DNA of 18,676 nt from Lysobacteraceae bacterium (lineage in GTDB: Bacteria > Pseudomonadota > Gammaproteobacteria > Xanthomonadales > Xanthomonadaceae). The notes beneath the pieces were generated by a model, which ran no database searches, was not told the origin of the DNA, and worked only from the letters and a program-made list of their open reading frames with translations. Where the stretch lies: contig DMID01000161.1 of NCBI GenBank assembly GCA_003449195.1, positions 1 to 18,676 on the forward strand, in the 5' to 3' direction. Shown here in pieces: positions 1 through 6,391 of this stretch; within the stretch, counting starts at the first letter, position 1, and the number at the start of each line of letters is the position of its first letter. The position numbers were made by a program, and so were the translations under genes.

Positions 1-507
1 TGGATTGCAACGTTCGGCCTGCGTCGCCCAGGTGATTTCAACCGCCTGATCGACCGATACGTGGCTGCGCACGAGGACGAAATCCGCAGGCGGCTGTTGC
101 CTGCGGCCTTGGCCGTGTTCTCGCGGCACCGCGCCGCCGGCGACCGCGTGGTGGTGGCCACCGGGGCGCCGCCGGAACTGGCGCGGGCGATCCTGGCGTT
201 CGTCGCCGAGCAGGATGTCACCGTGATCGGCAGCCAGGTCGGGCCGCGTCTGGGCGCGGTGATCGCCACCCGCCATTGCCACCACGAGGAAAAGATGCGG
301 ATGCTGCGCGAGCGCGGCTATGGCCGCATCGCGGTGGCGTATTCGGATTCCACCGCCGACCTGCCGCTGCTGCAGGCCGCCGCCGCACCGGTGGTGGTCA
401 ACCCAAAACCGTCCAAGGTGGAGCTTTTCCGCCGCGTGCTGCCGAAAGGCACGCCGATCCTCAACTGGGGTTGCCCGGGGCGGGGCGGGGAGCCGGTGGC
501 GGATTGA
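1..507 (+). CDS. HAD-superfamily (IB-type) phosphatase, 5'-truncated by window edge
   Basis: The reading frame is open from base 1 to TGA at 505-507 (168 residues), so the real start lies outside the window; the internal GTG at 61 is not a likely start. HAD motif II is seen as VVVATGAPPE (Thr54 of the visible part), a motif III Lys lies in HHEEKMRML, and motif IV is AYSDSTADLPLL with two acidic residues. The N-terminal DxDGT nucleophile motif would be off the left edge and is not seen. The family hydrolyses phosphomonoesters through an aspartyl-phosphate intermediate. The IB-type layout resembles PgpC/phosphoserine-phosphatase-like proteins, but the substrate cannot be assigned. It converges on the zinc-ribbon gene with only 33 bp between the stops. 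Confidence 0.8.
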   Translation, partial: WIATFGLRRPGDFNRLIDRYVAAHEDEIRRRLLPAALAVFSRHRAAGDRVVVATGAPPELARAILAFVAEQDVTVIGSQVGPRLGAVIATRHCHHEEKMRMLRERGYGRIAVAYSDSTADLPLLQAAAAPVVVNPKPSKVELFRRVLPKGTPILNWGCPGRGGEPVAD

Positions 508-514
508 GGTGCCG

Positions 515-539
515 GGCGGGCGGCTCTTGCACTCCCGCC
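515..539. terminator. Possible hairpin between convergent genes
   Basis: GGCGGG (515-520) can pair with CCCGCC (534-539) across a 13-nt loop, in the 33-bp gap between the converging HAD and zinc-ribbon genes. There is no T-tract, so it may only be a weak shared terminator. Confidence 0.25.
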
Positions 540-540
540 G

Positions 541-927
541 TCAATCCCGGCGGGTGACGCGCAGGTCGCGCAGGAAATCCTTGAAGTCGTGCTCGGCGTA
601 ATCGATGAACTCACCCGCGTCGTAGAAGCGGCCATGGCAGTTCATGCAGCTTTCGAAGCGGATGTGCGGTTGCTGCGGGTCGACCATCCGTACCAGCGCC
701 CAGTGCGGGCCGCACACCGGGCAAGCGATGCGGTCGATGGCATCGGTGCGGGCGCCTTCGGCCGGGCTGCCGGTGTCGATCTCCTCGGCGCGGTCTTTCA
801 GCAATTCCTCGCCGCGCATGCCGAACCACAGGCCGCCACAACCGCGGCAGCGGCGGGCGTCCGCTTCCGGCAGGGCCAGCGTTTCCATGGCGGCCCCGCA
901 CTTGGGGCAGGCGAGTTCGGCGCTCAT
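541..927 (-). CDS. Small zinc-ribbon (zf-TFIIB-like) protein
   Basis: 128-aa soluble protein with two cysteine-pair units. The first is CPKC (residues 7-10) with CRGCGGLWF, the signature of TFIIB-type zinc-ribbon domains. The second is CPVCGP with CMNCHGRFYDAGEF. The eight Cys probably bind two zinc ions. The C-terminus is rich in Asp/Glu/Lys/Arg (EHDFKDFLRDLRVTRRD). The precise function of this family is not established. Its ATG overlaps the stop of clp (ATGA at 924-927), so it is the second gene of a clp transcript and is probably translated by coupling. Being fixed next to clp hints at a regulatory or stress role, but that is inference. Confidence 0.8.
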   Translation of the reverse strand: MSAELACPKCGAAMETLALPEADARRCRGCGGLWFGMRGEELLKDRAEEIDTGSPAEGARTDAIDRIACPVCGPHWALVRMVDPQQPHIRFESCMNCHGRFYDAGEFIDYAEHDFKDFLRDLRVTRRD

Positions 928-1613
928 CGGGTGCCGTACAGCACGAGGGTCTTGCCGCGGGCGTGCAGCACGCCGTCGGCCTGCAGCTTTTTCAGCACGC
1001 GGCCGGCCATTTCACGCGAGCAACCGACCAACCGGGCCAGCTCCTGGCGGGAGATGCGCAACTGGGTGCCTTGCGGATGGGTCATCGCGTCCGGGGCTTG
1101 GGCGAGGTCGTGCAGGGTGCGGATGATGCGGTCGGACACGTCGAGGAAGGCCAGCCGGCTGGCCTTGCGGCTGGTATCCAGCAGGCGGCGGGTCAGCTGC
1201 ACGCCGATGGCGTAGAGCAGTCGCGGGGCGTCGGCGGCCAACGGCCCGGCCAGCAGCTGGTGCAGCTTCTCGTAGCCGATCTCGGCCAGCTCGCACTGGG
1301 TGCGGGTACGCAGGATCACTTCGCGCCGGTCCGACTCGATGAACAGGCCCATTTCGCCGACGAACTCGCCGGCGCCGTAGTAGCCCAGCACCAGTTCGCG
1401 CTGTTCGTCTTCCTCGGCGATGATGCTCACCGAACCGTTGACCACGTAATACAGGGTGCCGGCCGGGTCGCCGGGCCGGAAGATGTCGGCCCGGGCCGGG
1501 TAGCGGCGGCGGTGGCAGTGGGCGAGGAAACGTTCGATGGCGGCACCGTCTAGCGGTGCCGGGCCGACGGCCGCTCGCGTGGCGAGGGCTGCGATGGGGA
1601 GGGCTGGCGTCAT
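924..1613 (-). CDS. clp: CRP-like global regulator Clp
   Basis: 229-aa CRP/FNR-family transcription factor: an N-terminal cyclic-nucleotide-binding beta-roll (about 27-125, with GEFVGEMGLF at 82-91), a long dimerisation helix (about 130-157) and a C-terminal winged helix-turn-helix (ISRQELARLVGCSREMAGRVLKK region, about 187-213). It is very close to my recollection of Xanthomonas Clp (230 aa), which is inhibited by c-di-GMP and controls virulence, extracellular enzymes and motility. D69, E98, R153, R165 and D169 fall one position before residues reported or modelled for c-di-GMP response in that protein (D70, E99, R154, R166, D170). The CRP Arg-Ser cAMP contact is replaced by REV. I chose ATG 1613 because it gives the family length; an upstream in-frame TTG at 1637 would add 8 residues. 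No clear Shine-Dalgarno sequence precedes either. It is divergent from speD and overlaps the zinc-ribbon gene by 4 nt. Confidence 0.93.
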   Translation of the reverse strand: MTPALPIAALATRAAVGPAPLDGAAIERFLAHCHRRRYPARADIFRPGDPAGTLYYVVNGSVSIIAEEDEQRELVLGYYGAGEFVGEMGLFIESDRREVILRTRTQCELAEIGYEKLHQLLAGPLAADAPRLLYAIGVQLTRRLLDTSRKASRLAFLDVSDRIIRTLHDLAQAPDAMTHPQGTQLRISRQELARLVGCSREMAGRVLKKLQADGVLHARGKTLVLYGTR

Positions 1614-1684
1614 GGCGGGATGTGATGGTGTGCGCAAAGCTTAATGGCGGGCCGGGGTTGCGGCAAACGGTTCTGCGGCTTCCG

Positions 1685-1713
1685 TTCCGTTGGCGGGGGC
1701 TTTGCCCCATAAT
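1685..1713 (+). promoter_or_regulatory. Candidate speD promoter with leader hairpins
   Basis: TTCCGT (1685-1690), a 17-bp spacer and CATAAT (1708-1713) form a moderate -35/-10 pair. A GGGGC-TTT-GCCCC hairpin (1696-1708) sits inside the spacer. A second hairpin, CGCGGG (1714-1719) with CCCGCG (1729-1734), would lie at the very start of the speD leader. Confidence 0.35.
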
Positions 1714-1745
1714 CGCGGGCTTTGGCTACCCGCGAACCTACAGGA

Positions 1746-2549
1746 ATGACTGACGTGGTCAAACCGCTGCCTCGCCTCCGGCTGCAGGGTTTCAACAACC
1801 TCACCAAGGCGCTGAGCTTCAATATCTACGATGTCTGCTATGCCGTCTCCGAGGACGAGCGTCAGCGCTACATCGCCTACATCGACGAGGCGTACAACGC
1901 CAATCGTCTGACCCAGATATTGACCGACGTGGCCGAGATCATCGGTGCCAACATCCTGAACGTGGCCCGCCAGGACTACGACCCGCAGGGCGCCTCGGTG
2001 ACCATCCTCATCTCCGAGGAGCCGGTGATCGACAAGAAGCAGGCCGGCAAGGAAGTCATCTCCGATGCCGTGGTGGCGCACATGGACAAGAGCCACATCA
2101 CCGTCCACACCTACCCGGAGACGCACCCGCAGAACGGCATTGCCACCTTCCGCGCGGACATCGACGTGGCCACCTGCGGCGTGATTTCGCCGCTGAAGGC
2201 GCTGAACTACCTGATCGAGAGCTTCGAGTCGGACATCGTGGTGATGGACTACCGCGTGCGCGGCTTCACCCGCGACATCAAGGGCAAGAAGCACTACATC
2301 GATCACCGCATCAACTCGATCCAGGACTTCCTGGCCAAGAACATCCGTTCGCGCTACGAGATGATCGACGTGAACGTGTATCAGGAGAACATCTTCCACA
2401 CGAAGATGCACCTGAAGGACTTCGACCTGGACACCTACCTGTTCGAGGAAAAGGCCCGCAACCTGTCGTTCAAGGAGCGCATGCGCATCGAGGCGCTGCT
2501 CAAGCGCGAGATCGAGGAGCTGTTCCACGGCCGCAATCTGGTCGAGTGA
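1746..2549 (+). CDS. speD: S-adenosylmethionine decarboxylase proenzyme (class 1A, SpeD)
   Basis: 267-aa pyruvoyl-dependent enzyme that decarboxylates S-adenosylmethionine to the aminopropyl donor for spermidine. E. coli SpeD is about 264 aa and closely similar. The proenzyme self-cleavage site is visible: Lys115-Ser116 in DKSHITVHTYPE, where Ser116 becomes the pyruvoyl group. Downstream are the conserved FRADIDVATCGVISPLKALN segment with the catalytic Cys, and the MDYRVRGFTRDIKGKK and DVNVYQENIFHTKM blocks. I chose ATG 1746, preceded by CAGGA at an unusually short distance; an upstream in-frame TTG at 1722 would add 8 residues. No speE is in the window. A strong terminator follows at 2651-2680. 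Confidence 0.96.
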   Translation: MTDVVKPLPRLRLQGFNNLTKALSFNIYDVCYAVSEDERQRYIAYIDEAYNANRLTQILTDVAEIIGANILNVARQDYDPQGASVTILISEEPVIDKKQAGKEVISDAVVAHMDKSHITVHTYPETHPQNGIATFRADIDVATCGVISPLKALNYLIESFESDIVVMDYRVRGFTRDIKGKKHYIDHRINSIQDFLAKNIRSRYEMIDVNVYQENIFHTKMHLKDFDLDTYLFEEKARNLSFKERMRIEALLKREIEELFHGRNLVE

Positions 2550-2602
2550 GGTCAGCGGCGGTTCGGGCGGCATCCGGCAGGATGGCGGCCATCTGAAACA
2601 TC

Positions 2603-2635
2603 GGCGGGACGTCCCGCCCTGCGGCTTCGGCCGCA
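2603..2635 (+). other. Two tandem hairpins downstream of speD
   Basis: A perfect 16-bp palindrome GGCGGGACGTCCCGCC (2603-2618) is followed at once by TGCGGC-TTCG-GCCGCA (2620-2635), a 6-bp stem capped by a UUCG tetraloop. Neither has a T-tract. They could protect the 3' end of the speD mRNA or be part of a leader structure. Confidence 0.5.
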
Positions 2636-2650
2636 GCACATTGCCGACGG

Positions 2651-2680
2651 CGGCCCGGTGCGCAAGCGTCGGGCCGTTTT
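2651..2680 (+). terminator. Rho-independent terminator after speD
   Basis: An 11-bp stem including two G-T wobbles pairs 2651-2661 with 2666-2676, is capped by a GCAA tetraloop (2662-2665) and is followed by TTTT (2677-2680). It sits between speD and the SMR gene and should separate the two transcripts. Confidence 0.75.
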
Positions 2681-2740
2681 CGTTTCGGCACCGCCCGCCG
2701 TGCACGTGTCCGCATGCGGCGGTGCGTTTCCTTGCCATAA

Positions 2741-2753
2741 CCACCGGAGGTGG
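2741..2753 (+). promoter_or_regulatory. Hairpin that would sequester the sugE ribosome binding site
   Basis: CCACC (2741-2745) can pair with GGTGG (2749-2753) around GGA. The Shine-Dalgarno sequence GGAGG (2746-2750), 6 nt before the ATG at 2757, lies in the loop and 3' arm of this 5-bp stem. Confidence 0.4.
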
Positions 2754-2756
2754 TGC

Positions 2757-3071
2757 ATGTCCTGGTTGTATCTGCTGCTGGCCGGTGCGTTCGAGATCGT
2801 GTTTGCGCTGTCGCTCAAGTACAGCGCGGGCTTCACCCGGTTGTGGCCGTCGCTGGCCGTGGTGGCTGGCGCATCGGCCAGCCTGTGGCTGATGACGCGG
2901 GCGATGCGGCAGATCCCGGTCGGCACGGCGTATGCGGTGTGGACCGGCATCGGCGCGCTGGGCGTGGCCGTGCTGGGCATGGCGCTGTTCGGCGAGAGCG
3001 CCTCGCCCGCACGTCTGGCCTGCATTGGCCTGATCGTGGCCGGCGTGATCGGCCTGAAGCTGGTGTCCTGA
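2757..3071 (+). CDS. sugE: SMR-family exporter, SugE/Gdx type
   Basis: 104-aa inner-membrane protein with four hydrophobic helices (about 2-20, 30-48, 57-76, 83-102), the small multidrug resistance fold that works as a dual-topology dimer driven by proton exchange. Glu13 is the conserved coupling carboxylate. The LKYSAGFTR and PVGTAYAVWTGIGA blocks match the SugE/Gdx (guanidinium exporter) branch rather than EmrE, by recall of E. coli SugE. The start at ATG 2757 has GGAGG 6 nt upstream and fits the family length. Gdx proteins export guanidinium and some quaternary ammonium compounds. It lies between two probable terminators, so it is probably monocistronic, and it converges on coq7. Confidence 0.9.
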   Translation: MSWLYLLLAGAFEIVFALSLKYSAGFTRLWPSLAVVAGASASLWLMTRAMRQIPVGTAYAVWTGIGALGVAVLGMALFGESASPARLACIGLIVAGVIGLKLVS

Positions 3072-3141
3072 TCCGCGATCGACGTGGGGCGGTATCGGTT
3101 TCCCGTGGCGAGTGACCAGGTGGCGCTTGCGGCGGAGTCGA

Positions 3142-3165
3142 GCCGGCGACGCAGGTATCGCCGGC
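3142..3165. terminator. Hairpin between convergent sugE and coq7
   Basis: A perfect 8-bp stem pairs GCCGGCGA (3142-3149) with TCGCCGGC (3158-3165) around an 8-nt loop, in the gap where the two genes converge. There is no T-tract, so it is a weak candidate for a bidirectional terminator. Confidence 0.4.
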
Positions 3166-3170
3166 GGGCG

Positions 3171-3812
3171 TCAGAGCCGGTAGGCGACGGTCTTCATCAG
3201 TTTCGATGCGGCGGCCATCAGCGTCGGGATCGGCGGCGGCAGTGTGCGTGCGCCGGCCTGTAGTGCGTTGTCGGCGTGGCGGGCTTCGTCGGCCTTCATC
3301 ACCTGCAGGATCGCGCGGCTGCGCAGATCGGCCGGCGGCAGGGATTGCAGGTGTTCGTCCAGATGCGCCTCGACCTGGCGTTCGGTCTCGACGACGAAAC
3401 CGAGGTTCCAGCCATCGCCGCGCAGCCCGGCCAGCACGCCGATCGCATGGCTGCCGGCATACCACAGGGGGTTGAACAGGCTGGGGCGGCTGTCCAGTTC
3501 GCGCAGACGTTCGTCGCACCAGGCGAGGTGGTCGGTTTCCTCCTGCGCCGCGGCCAGCAGGTGCGCACGCGTATCCTCGTCGCGGGCCACGGCCGCCTGG
3601 CCGAAATACAGGCCCTGCGCGCAGACTTCGCCGACGTGGTTGATGCGCATCAGGCCGGCCGCGTGACGGCAATCGTCCGCGGACAGTTCCACGTCGGGCG
3701 TCGCGACGGCGGGATAGGGGCGTTCGGCGGCGGGTTTGGCGAACAAGGTGGCCAGCCCGTTTTCGGCATCGGCCAGCAGGCGGTCAAGCGGAGTCAGGGT
3801 GCGCAGGCTCAT
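3171..3812 (-). CDS. coq7: Demethoxyubiquinone hydroxylase Coq7
   Basis: 213-aa di-iron carboxylate hydroxylase of ubiquinone biosynthesis, which carries out a late ring hydroxylation of 2-polyprenyl-3-methyl-6-methoxy-1,4-benzoquinol at the inner membrane. The ferritin-like four-helix ligands are complete: Glu62 (RINHVGEV), Glu92 and His95 (EETDH), Glu144 (ETERQVEAH), Glu176 and His179 (DEARH). The helix with the hydrophobic stretch NPLWYAGSHAIGVLAG (114-129) is typical of the membrane-docking surface. I chose ATG 3812; the frame stays open upstream to 3935, but the added residues are Arg/Pro-rich and not family-like. It is divergent from rplM with a 167-bp gap. Confidence 0.94.
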   Translation of the reverse strand: MSLRTLTPLDRLLADAENGLATLFAKPAAERPYPAVATPDVELSADDCRHAAGLMRINHVGEVCAQGLYFGQAAVARDEDTRAHLLAAAQEETDHLAWCDERLRELDSRPSLFNPLWYAGSHAIGVLAGLRGDGWNLGFVVETERQVEAHLDEHLQSLPPADLRSRAILQVMKADEARHADNALQAGARTLPPPIPTLMAAASKLMKTVAYRL

Positions 3813-3852
3813 GGCCGGCATTGTGCCCATTCGCGGGCGGCGTGGGGCGAAC

Positions 3853-3881
3853 TTGCGGCTTGGCCGGTGCCGGGCTATCAT
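3853..3881 (+). promoter_or_regulatory. Candidate rplM-rpsI promoter
   Basis: TTGCGG (3853-3858), an exact 17-bp spacer and TATCAT (3876-3881) form a sigma-70-like promoter about 100 bp before rplM. The resulting leader begins with a 6-bp hairpin, CTTGGC-TGCG-GCCAAG (3889-3904), which could take part in r-protein leader control. Confidence 0.55.
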
Positions 3882-3979
3882 TCCGCTTCTTGGCTGCGGC
3901 CAAGGCAAAACGCGAGGCAAAGTTCCGCCGGGCAATCCGGCCGGAATCCGCCCGACCAGATCACCCCAAGAGTTACGTC

Positions 3980-4408
3980 ATGAAGACTTTCACCGCCAAG
4001 TCCGAGACCGTCCAGCGCGACTGGTACGTCGTCGACGCCACCGGCAAGACCCTGGGTCGCCTGTCGACCGAGCTGGCCAGCCGCCTGCGTGGCAAGCACA
4101 AGCCCGTTTACACCCCGCACGTCGATACCGGCGATTACCTCGTGGTGATCAACGCCGAGAAGATCGCGGTCACCGGCAAGAAGCTGACCGACAAGCTGTA
4201 CCACCGCTTCACCGGCTACATCGGCAACCTGAAGACCGAGTCGCTGGCCGAGGCGCTGGAGCGCCACCCGGAGCGCGTCATCGAGATCGCCGTCAAGGGC
4301 ATGTTGCCGAAGAACCCGCTGGGCCGCGCGATGTATCGCAAGCTCAAGGTCTACGCCGGCCCGAACCATCCGCATGCCGCCCAGCAGCCGCAGGTCCTGG
4401 ATATCTAA
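3980..4408 (+). CDS. rplM: 50S ribosomal protein L13
   Basis: 142 aa, the same length as E. coli L13. It opens with MKTFTAKSETVQRDWYVVDA and carries the family core GKTLGRLSTELASRLRGKHK and the basic C-terminal block MLPKNPLGRAMYRKLKVYAG. L13 binds 23S rRNA early in 50S assembly. ATG 3980 is chosen because the upstream open frame is not L13-like. Only 3 bp separate its stop from the rpsI start, so the two are one operon, as in most bacteria. The about 100-nt leader has hairpin potential, and L13 is a known translational autoregulator in E. coli; autoregulation here is inference. Confidence 0.98.
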   Translation: MKTFTAKSETVQRDWYVVDATGKTLGRLSTELASRLRGKHKPVYTPHVDTGDYLVVINAEKIAVTGKKLTDKLYHRFTGYIGNLKTESLAEALERHPERVIEIAVKGMLPKNPLGRAMYRKLKVYAGPNHPHAAQQPQVLDI

Positions 4409-4411
4409 GTC

Positions 4412-4804
4412 ATGGCTATCACTCAGAATTACGGCACCGGCCGTCGCAAGTCCTCCACCGCCCGCGTGTTCCTGCGCAAGGGCAGCGGCAACATCACCGT
4501 CAACGGCCGTCCGCTGGACGAGTTCTTCGGCCGCGAGACCGCGCGCATGATCGTGCGCCAGCCGCTTGAGCTGACCAAGAACACCGAGAGCTTCGACGTG
4601 TTCGTCACCGCTGCCGGCGGCGGCACCACCGGCCAGGCCGGTGCGATCCGTCTGGGCATTGCCCGTGCGCTGGTCGAATACGACGAAACGCTGAAGATCG
4701 AGCTGCGCAAGGCCGGTTTCGTGACCCGCGATGCGCGCGAAGTCGAGCGCAAGAAGGTCGGCCTGCACAAGGCACGCCGCGCCACCCAGTTCTCGAAGCG
4801 TTAA
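4412..4804 (+). CDS. rpsI: 30S ribosomal protein S9
   Basis: 130 aa, as in E. coli S9. It shows the N-terminal YGTGRRKSSTARVFLRKGSG motif, GGGTTGQAGAIRLGIARAL in the centre, and the very basic C-terminal tail ending QFSKR, which reaches the P-site tRNA on the 30S subunit. It is the second gene of rplM-rpsI and is followed by a strong intrinsic terminator at 4861-4884. Confidence 0.98.
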   Translation: MAITQNYGTGRRKSSTARVFLRKGSGNITVNGRPLDEFFGRETARMIVRQPLELTKNTESFDVFVTAAGGGTTGQAGAIRLGIARALVEYDETLKIELRKAGFVTRDAREVERKKVGLHKARRATQFSKR

Positions 4805-4860
4805 TCGGGAGCCTGCGGCATCGGGGAGTCTGCACCCTGTTGTGCGGATTCTCCGGAAAC

Positions 4861-4884
4861 GGCTTGCAAACAAGCCCGTTTTTT
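4861..4884 (+). terminator. Rho-independent terminator of rplM-rpsI
   Basis: GGCTTG (4861-4866), loop CAAA and CAAGCC (4871-4876) are followed by CG and six T (4879-4884). It lies 57 bp after the rpsI stop and overlaps the -35 region of the tRNA-Gln promoter. Confidence 0.85.
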
Positions 4885-4894
4885 CAGTTACAAT
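4864..4894 (+). promoter_or_regulatory. tRNA-Gln promoter
   Basis: TACAAT (4889-4894) is a good -10 box, 9 bp before the mature tRNA 5' end. The best -35 is TTGCAA (4864-4869) with a long 19-bp spacer. That -35 lies inside the hairpin of the preceding terminator. Confidence 0.6.
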
Positions 4895-4903
4895 TTGCAC
4901 CAT

Positions 4904-4978
4904 AGCCCCGTCGCCAAGCGGTAAGGCACCTGACTCTGACTCAGGCATTCGGAGGTTCGAATCCTTCCGGGGCTGCCA
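4904..4978 (+). tRNA. tRNA-Gln, anticodon CTG
   Basis: 75-nt cloverleaf. The acceptor stem AGCCCCG pairs with CGGGGCT. The D arm contains GCCAAGCGGTAAGGC. The anticodon stem CCTGA/TCAGG (4929-4933, 4941-4945) encloses the loop CTCTGAC with anticodon CTG at 4936-4938, which reads CAG. The T arm is GGAGG-TTCGAAT-CCTTC with one G-T pair. Discriminator G and an encoded CCA complete the 3' end. It closely resembles E. coli tRNA-Gln(CUG). It has its own promoter and terminator, so it is a single-gene unit. Confidence 0.97.
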
Positions 4979-4985
4979 AATCCCG

Positions 4986-5015
4986 AAAAGGCCCAGTCGC
5001 AAGACTGGGCCTTTT
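4986..5015 (+). terminator. Rho-independent terminator after tRNA-Gln
   Basis: A perfect 13-bp stem pairs 4986-4998 (AAAAGGCCCAGTC) with 5003-5015 around a GCAA tetraloop, ending in CTTTT then CGTTT. It begins 8 nt after the tRNA. Confidence 0.9.
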
Positions 5016-5107
5016 CGTTTGCAGGGCTTCATCGGCCGGCAACGGCCGGATGTCGTGTACGGCGGCGGTTTCCCGGTCGGTGGGTGGAGGGTGTGCTGCC
5101 CCTGACC

Positions 5108-6301
5108 TTACGAGTTCAGCCAGTCGTCCCCGGGCATGATCCGGCGCATGAAGGCATCGAACATCGGGACCGTGAATGCGGTATCCCCGTGGCTCGGACT
5201 CCAGACCATGCCCTTGGAGATCAGGTGATTGCGGGTGGGGCCCAATGCAGTGACCTTGCGCCCAAGCACATTGGCAATGTCACCGGAGCGATGTGGCCCG
5301 GCACCGAGTTCCGCCATTGCGCGCAGGTAGCGTTTTTCCGAGGGTGTCAGTCGATCGAAACGTACGCGGAAGAAGCTCTCGTCCAGTGCGGCGGTCGCTT
5401 CGGTCGAGGCAATCGTCACGTTTTCGGCCGTTATCGGCGAGACAGTGGCCACGTCCCATGCGTGCTTGCCCCATTCCTGCAGGAAGTACGGATAGCCTTC
5501 CGTCGCTTCGATGATCCGCTGCGTTGCTTGAGGGACATAGGCAACGCCGAGTTCCTGTGCGGGGACTTCCAGCGCCTCTCGTGCCGATGCTGCGTCCAGC
5601 GGCCCCACGAACGGGAAATCGAACAGTCTTTCCGCGTATGACTTGGCGCGGCCCATCTGCCCGGGCAACTGGGGCAGCCCCGCGCCGACCAGCATCACCG
5701 GGACTTGTTGCTGCGCACAGCGGTGCAACGCCGTGATCAGCGAAGCCAGCTGCTCTTCCTCCACGTACTGGAGCTCGTCGATGAACATGATCAGCGCGGT
5801 TCCGGCGGCCTTGGCGGCTTGCCCGGCGGCTTCCAGCAGGGCTTGCAGGTCGTGCTCCAGGTCGCCGTTGTCGGCAAGCCCTGCTTCCGGCTCGAAGTCG
5901 ATGCCGACTTCGATGTCCTCGTATTTCACCTTCAATGCCTTGGCAAAACCCGCCAGGGCCTGCAACGCCCGGCGCCCGAGATCCCGCGCATGTTCGAAGC
6001 GCGACAGCCGCAGCAATGCCTGCCGCAATTGCGGCGCGAGGATGGCCGGCAACGAGCGGCCTTCGGGGGCCTCGATGCGCAGCGTGTGCATGCCACTGGC
6101 TTCGGCCTGTTCGCGCATGCGATCCAGCAGCACCGTCTTGCCGACTCCGCGCAGGCCGATCATCAGCACGCTTTTCGCCTGCCTGCCTGCGCGGACACGC
6201 TGGGCGGCAATGTCCACGGTACGCAGCAGGGCATCGCGGCCCGCCAGTTCGGGCGGCGGTGTGCCTGCGCCGGGGGTATAGGGGTTGGCTACGGGGTCCA
6301 T
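5108..6301 (-). CDS. ORC/archaeal-type AAA+ ATPase (AAA_16-like), orphan
   Basis: 397-aa P-loop ATPase. A short N-terminal segment with NPYTPGAG and the PPELAGRD motif precedes Walker A GLRGVGKT (49-56, Lys55) and Walker B LIMFIDELQ (170-178, Asp175-Glu176). The sensor-like VMLVGAGLP follows. The C-terminal part (about 300-385) starts TPSEKRYLRAMAELG and looks like a winged helix, as in ORC/Cdc6-like ATPases that bind DNA. There is no signal peptide or membrane segment. The biological role of these bacterial stand-alone proteins is not known to me. It has no operon partner: tRNA-Gln lies downstream and pilD upstream on the same strand after a 90-bp AT-rich gap. ATG 6301 is preceded by AAGG. 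Its codons look less GC-extreme than the neighbours, which hints at transfer, but I did not calculate this. Confidence 0.8.
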   Translation of the reverse strand: MDPVANPYTPGAGTPPPELAGRDALLRTVDIAAQRVRAGRQAKSVLMIGLRGVGKTVLLDRMREQAEASGMHTLRIEAPEGRSLPAILAPQLRQALLRLSRFEHARDLGRRALQALAGFAKALKVKYEDIEVGIDFEPEAGLADNGDLEHDLQALLEAAGQAAKAAGTALIMFIDELQYVEEEQLASLITALHRCAQQQVPVMLVGAGLPQLPGQMGRAKSYAERLFDFPFVGPLDAASAREALEVPAQELGVAYVPQATQRIIEATEGYPYFLQEWGKHAWDVATVSPITAENVTIASTEATAALDESFFRVRFDRLTPSEKRYLRAMAELGAGPHRSGDIANVLGRKVTALGPTRNHLISKGMVWSPSHGDTAFTVPMFDAFMRRIMPGDDWLNS

Positions 6302-6319
6302 GAGCGCAACCTTATGTCG

Positions 6320-6348
6320 AGTTTATTGAAATTACAAATTTTCGATAA
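6320..6348 (-). promoter_or_regulatory. AT-rich candidate promoter of the AAA+ ATPase gene
   Basis: Read on the minus strand, TTATCG (6348-6343) and TAAACT (6325-6320) are separated by 17 bp, just before the ATPase gene. The stretch 6311-6355 is strikingly AT-rich for this window. TCGA appears twice around TAAAT (6342-6354), a small palindrome-like site that might be an operator. Confidence 0.4.
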
Positions 6349-6391
6349 ATTCGATGCGATGGTTCCCGCATGGCCTGCCGGATGACGCGGC

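Noticed and set aside
1641..2744. Long minus-strand open frame opposite speD
   Set aside because: It lies antisense to the clearly real speD; the Val/Leu/His/Asp-rich translation is typical of antisense frames in GC-rich genes.
2603..2759. Guanidine riboswitch (ykkC, mini-ykkC or type III) upstream of sugE
   Set aside because: The 2603-2618 hairpin has an ACGT loop rather than ACGR, no second matching hairpin lies near the start codon, and the other classes' conserved blocks are absent.
3878..5032. 384-codon minus-strand open frame over rplM, rpsI and the tRNA
   Set aside because: It crosses two ribosomal protein genes, a tRNA and two terminators; it cannot be a real gene.
4904..6301. Genomic island integrated at tRNA-Gln
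   Set aside because: The tRNA is intact with its own terminator, no duplicated 3' end is seen downstream in the window, and there is no integrase.
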